A stretch of 64,000 bases of DNA from Bradyrhizobium sp. LHD-71 (GTDB taxonomy: Bacteria; Pseudomonadota; Alphaproteobacteria; Rhizobiales; Xanthobacteraceae): the NCBI RefSeq assembly GCF_031157255.1, contig NZ_JAVIFX010000013.1, forward strand, positions 1 through 64,000, read 5' to 3'. Shown piece by piece: positions 62,468 through 64,000 of this stretch (positions are counted from its first letter, which is position 1; each line of letters begins with the position of its first letter). The notes below the pieces were generated by a model that made no database searches, was not told where the DNA came from, and was given only the letters and a program-made list of their open reading frames with translations. The translations under genes were made by a program, and so were the position numbers.

Positions 62468-63511
62468 ATGCGTGCACTCGCATTGATCGCTGCGCTGACT
62501 GCTGGTTCTGCACTTGCTGTGATCGGAAGTGCCTCTGCCCAGACGGTCGATGGCCCGAAGGTCACCTGGAAGGTGGGGGCGTGGGGCAAGCCGAGGGCGG
62601 CGAGCAAAGGCCTCGATACGCTCGCCAGCTACGTGAAAGAGCAGACCGGAGGCAAGTTCACCATCAATGTCGGATACGGCTCGTATGGCGAGCCGAAGGA
62701 GCTGCTCGATCTGGTTTCGGTCGGTGCTCTCGAAGCGACGAACATGTGCTCCTCGTACCATCCGGAAAAGCACCCGGCCTATACTGCCCTCGATCTTCCC
62801 TTCCTGCCTTTCCCAAATGCTGACGTGCAGGAGAAGGTGCACGAGAAATTCCATCAGCACCCCTATATCCGGCAGGAGTTGGCGAAGTGGAAAGCCTTTC
62901 CGTTCATGTCGACGCTGCTGCCACAATATGAGTTCATCGGCCGCAGTAGTCCGCCCCCGAAAACGATGTCGGATTGGAAGGGGCTCAGGGTCCGTGCGAT
63001 TGGTGGCATCGGCTCGGCGATGGCCAAGATCGGCGCGGTGCCGACCTCTGTCGACGCGACGGAAGTCTACAACCTCCTGGAGCGCGGCACGGTGGACGCG
63101 GCGTCGTTTCCCTCGACTTACGCCCACGGGTCGTACCGGACCTACGAGGTCGGCAAATGGTTCACATCCAACCTTGCACCAGGCACCCAGGCATGCCCGG
63201 TCGTGATCGGCATCGAGGCCTGGAACAAGCTGCCAAAGCAGTATCAGGAGCTGCTCGAGAAGGGTAAGGCGATCGCCTATGCCGAGCAGAAGAAGGCCTA
63301 TGTGGAGGCGGACGACAAGTATCTCGCCGAATTCAAACGGAAGAACCTGGAGTTCATTACCTATTCGAAGGAGCAGCTCGCTGAATTCCAGAACGTCGCG
63401 GCTAAGCCGGTGTGGGACGAGTGGGTCGCTGAAAAATCAAAGCAGGGCGTTCCGGCCGAGGAGCTCCTGAAACTGATTCTCGACGCCGCAAAGGCAGCGC
63501 CGAAGTCTTAA
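62468..63511 (+). CDS. TRAP transporter substrate-binding protein, DctP family
   Basis: The start is MRALALIAALTAGSALAVIG (62468) after GGGAGGGG; upstream in-frame codons are noncoding. This 347-residue receptor has a signal peptide (about 1-25, cleavage after ASA) and the DctP motifs DWKGLRVRAIGGIGSAMAKI (about 170-189) and YNLLERGTVDAASFP. It is not close to the 22313-23422 receptor. Its small permease gene follows 94 bp downstream. Confidence 0.92.
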   Translation: MRALALIAALTAGSALAVIGSASAQTVDGPKVTWKVGAWGKPRAASKGLDTLASYVKEQTGGKFTINVGYGSYGEPKELLDLVSVGALEATNMCSSYHPEKHPAYTALDLPFLPFPNADVQEKVHEKFHQHPYIRQELAKWKAFPFMSTLLPQYEFIGRSSPPPKTMSDWKGLRVRAIGGIGSAMAKIGAVPTSVDATEVYNLLERGTVDAASFPSTYAHGSYRTYEVGKWFTSNLAPGTQACPVVIGIEAWNKLPKQYQELLEKGKAIAYAEQKKAYVEADDKYLAEFKRKNLEFITYSKEQLAEFQNVAAKPVWDEWVAEKSKQGVPAEELLKLILDAAKAAPKS

Positions 63512-63605
63512 ACAACAGCATCAGCAACCACAGCTCGCGCTTGCGTCGGCGGCGCCAGCGTCGGCCGCTCGTCACGAAGCGACGAACGGTCTTCGGGAGA
63601 GAAGC

Positions 63606-64000
63606 ATGAGCCTGCACTCGGCAACGGTGCCGCCAGCACCGGTATTGTTCCGTGTGAATCGATGGCTCAGTTGGCTGGAAAATACGCTGACTTTGTGCGC
63701 AGCCGCCGCCATCTTCTTCTTGATGCTCGTCGCCGTTTTCCAGATCCTGAGCCGAACGCTGTTCGGCACGGCGATCTACGGCTATATCGACTACATCGAG
63801 CAGGCCAGTCCGATCTTCGCTCTCCTTGGCGTCTCCTACTGCCAGCGGCTCGGCGCCCATGTGCGCATGGACCTGATTTTGCGCGGCTTACCGAAGCGCC
63901 TGCTGTGGGCGATGGAAGGACTGGCCGTATTGGTGGCGATAGCGATCATTACGCTTCTCGTCGACAGTACTTTCGATAATTTTCTGCGCGCCTGGTATCG
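63606..64000 (+). CDS. TRAP transporter small permease, DctQ type (3' end outside window)
   Basis: The start MSLHSATVPPAPVLFRVNRW (63606) follows GGGAGAGAAGC. The frame is open to the edge of the window (131 codons), with three transmembrane helices visible (LTLCAAAAIFFLMLVAVFQI, then SPIFALLGVSYCQ, and AVLVAIAIITLLVD), and the HVRMDLILRG segment typical of DctQ between them. The large permease is expected just past the window. Confidence 0.9.
   Translation, partial: MSLHSATVPPAPVLFRVNRWLSWLENTLTLCAAAAIFFLMLVAVFQILSRTLFGTAIYGYIDYIEQASPIFALLGVSYCQRLGAHVRMDLILRGLPKRLLWAMEGLAVLVAIAIITLLVDSTFDNFLRAWY

Noticed and set aside
1-64000. CRISPR arrays, tRNA or rRNA genes, integrases or intact insertion sequences
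   Set aside because: I looked for regularly spaced direct repeats, cloverleaf-like segments and transposase motifs and found none that I could support.

Overview
The window is GC-rich chromosomal DNA of an alphaproteobacterium, most likely of the Bradyrhizobium / Rhodopseudomonas / Afipia group. The reasons are gene content (a DUF3551 mini-protein, a GrlR-like protein, a DUF4142 remnant, a type IB topoisomerase, many uptake systems) and codon use. I see no rRNA, tRNA, CRISPR array or intact transposase. It reads as accessory catabolic territory: three classes of solute transporter (tripartite tricarboxylate, TRAP, ABC), many Tat- or Sec-exported enzymes, and several decaying genes.

Region 1 (1-18.7 kb) is a divergent regulon. 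Leftward from about 11.7 kb lie an oligopeptide-type ABC importer (dppF, binding protein, dppB, dppC, dppD), two isocitrate lyase/PEP mutase-type C-C lyases, an Fe-S flavin reductase of the Old Yellow Enzyme/trimethylamine dehydrogenase type, and tctB-tctA, which runs off the window. Rightward lie a GntR/FCD regulator, two aconitase-type dehydratase pairs (LeuC-LeuD-like), an internally deleted third lyase, and an MmgE/PrpD protein. The content suggests import and breakdown of a branched or methylated di- or tricarboxylic acid. Two perfect mirror-image GTGTTGACA boxes mark the divergent promoter area.

Region 2 (19-26.8 kb) has a cytochrome P450-like protein with a Tat signal peptide, a DUF3551 protein, a patch of gene debris (autotransporter and ECF sigma fragments plus a 19-bp palindrome), a TRAP transporter with its receptor gene facing its permease genes, and a frameshifted polysaccharide deacetylase. 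Region 3 (27-33 kb) holds a Tat-exported metallophosphoesterase, a DsbD/ScsB-type thiol reductase with a thioredoxin-fold partner, and a LysR regulator. Region 4 (33-37.5 kb) is a tight operon: fumarylacetoacetase-family hydrolase, ornithine cyclodeaminase-family protein, bicupin dioxygenase-like protein, SnoaL-like protein and a Bug/TctC receptor.

Region 5 (37.7-46.9 kb) has a GrlR-like protein, a YegD-type Hsp70, a shikimate dehydrogenase-like protein next to a permease fragment, a complete carbohydrate ABC importer, two small secreted proteins and an AlaX editing protein. Region 6 (47-49.6 kb) is the most striking small module: a Tat-exported FAD amine oxidase, a Sec-exported cytochrome c and a Sec-exported RidA protein. 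Together they suggest periplasmic amine oxidation, electron disposal and imine hydrolysis. Region 7 (50-64 kb) contains a YeiH transporter, decayed redox genes, a rhodanese, a classical Old Yellow Enzyme, two tandem GntR/UTRA regulators with a 21-bp repeat between them, a Crp/Fnr regulator, topoisomerase IB, a decayed DUF4142 gene, and the start of a second TRAP system that leaves the window.
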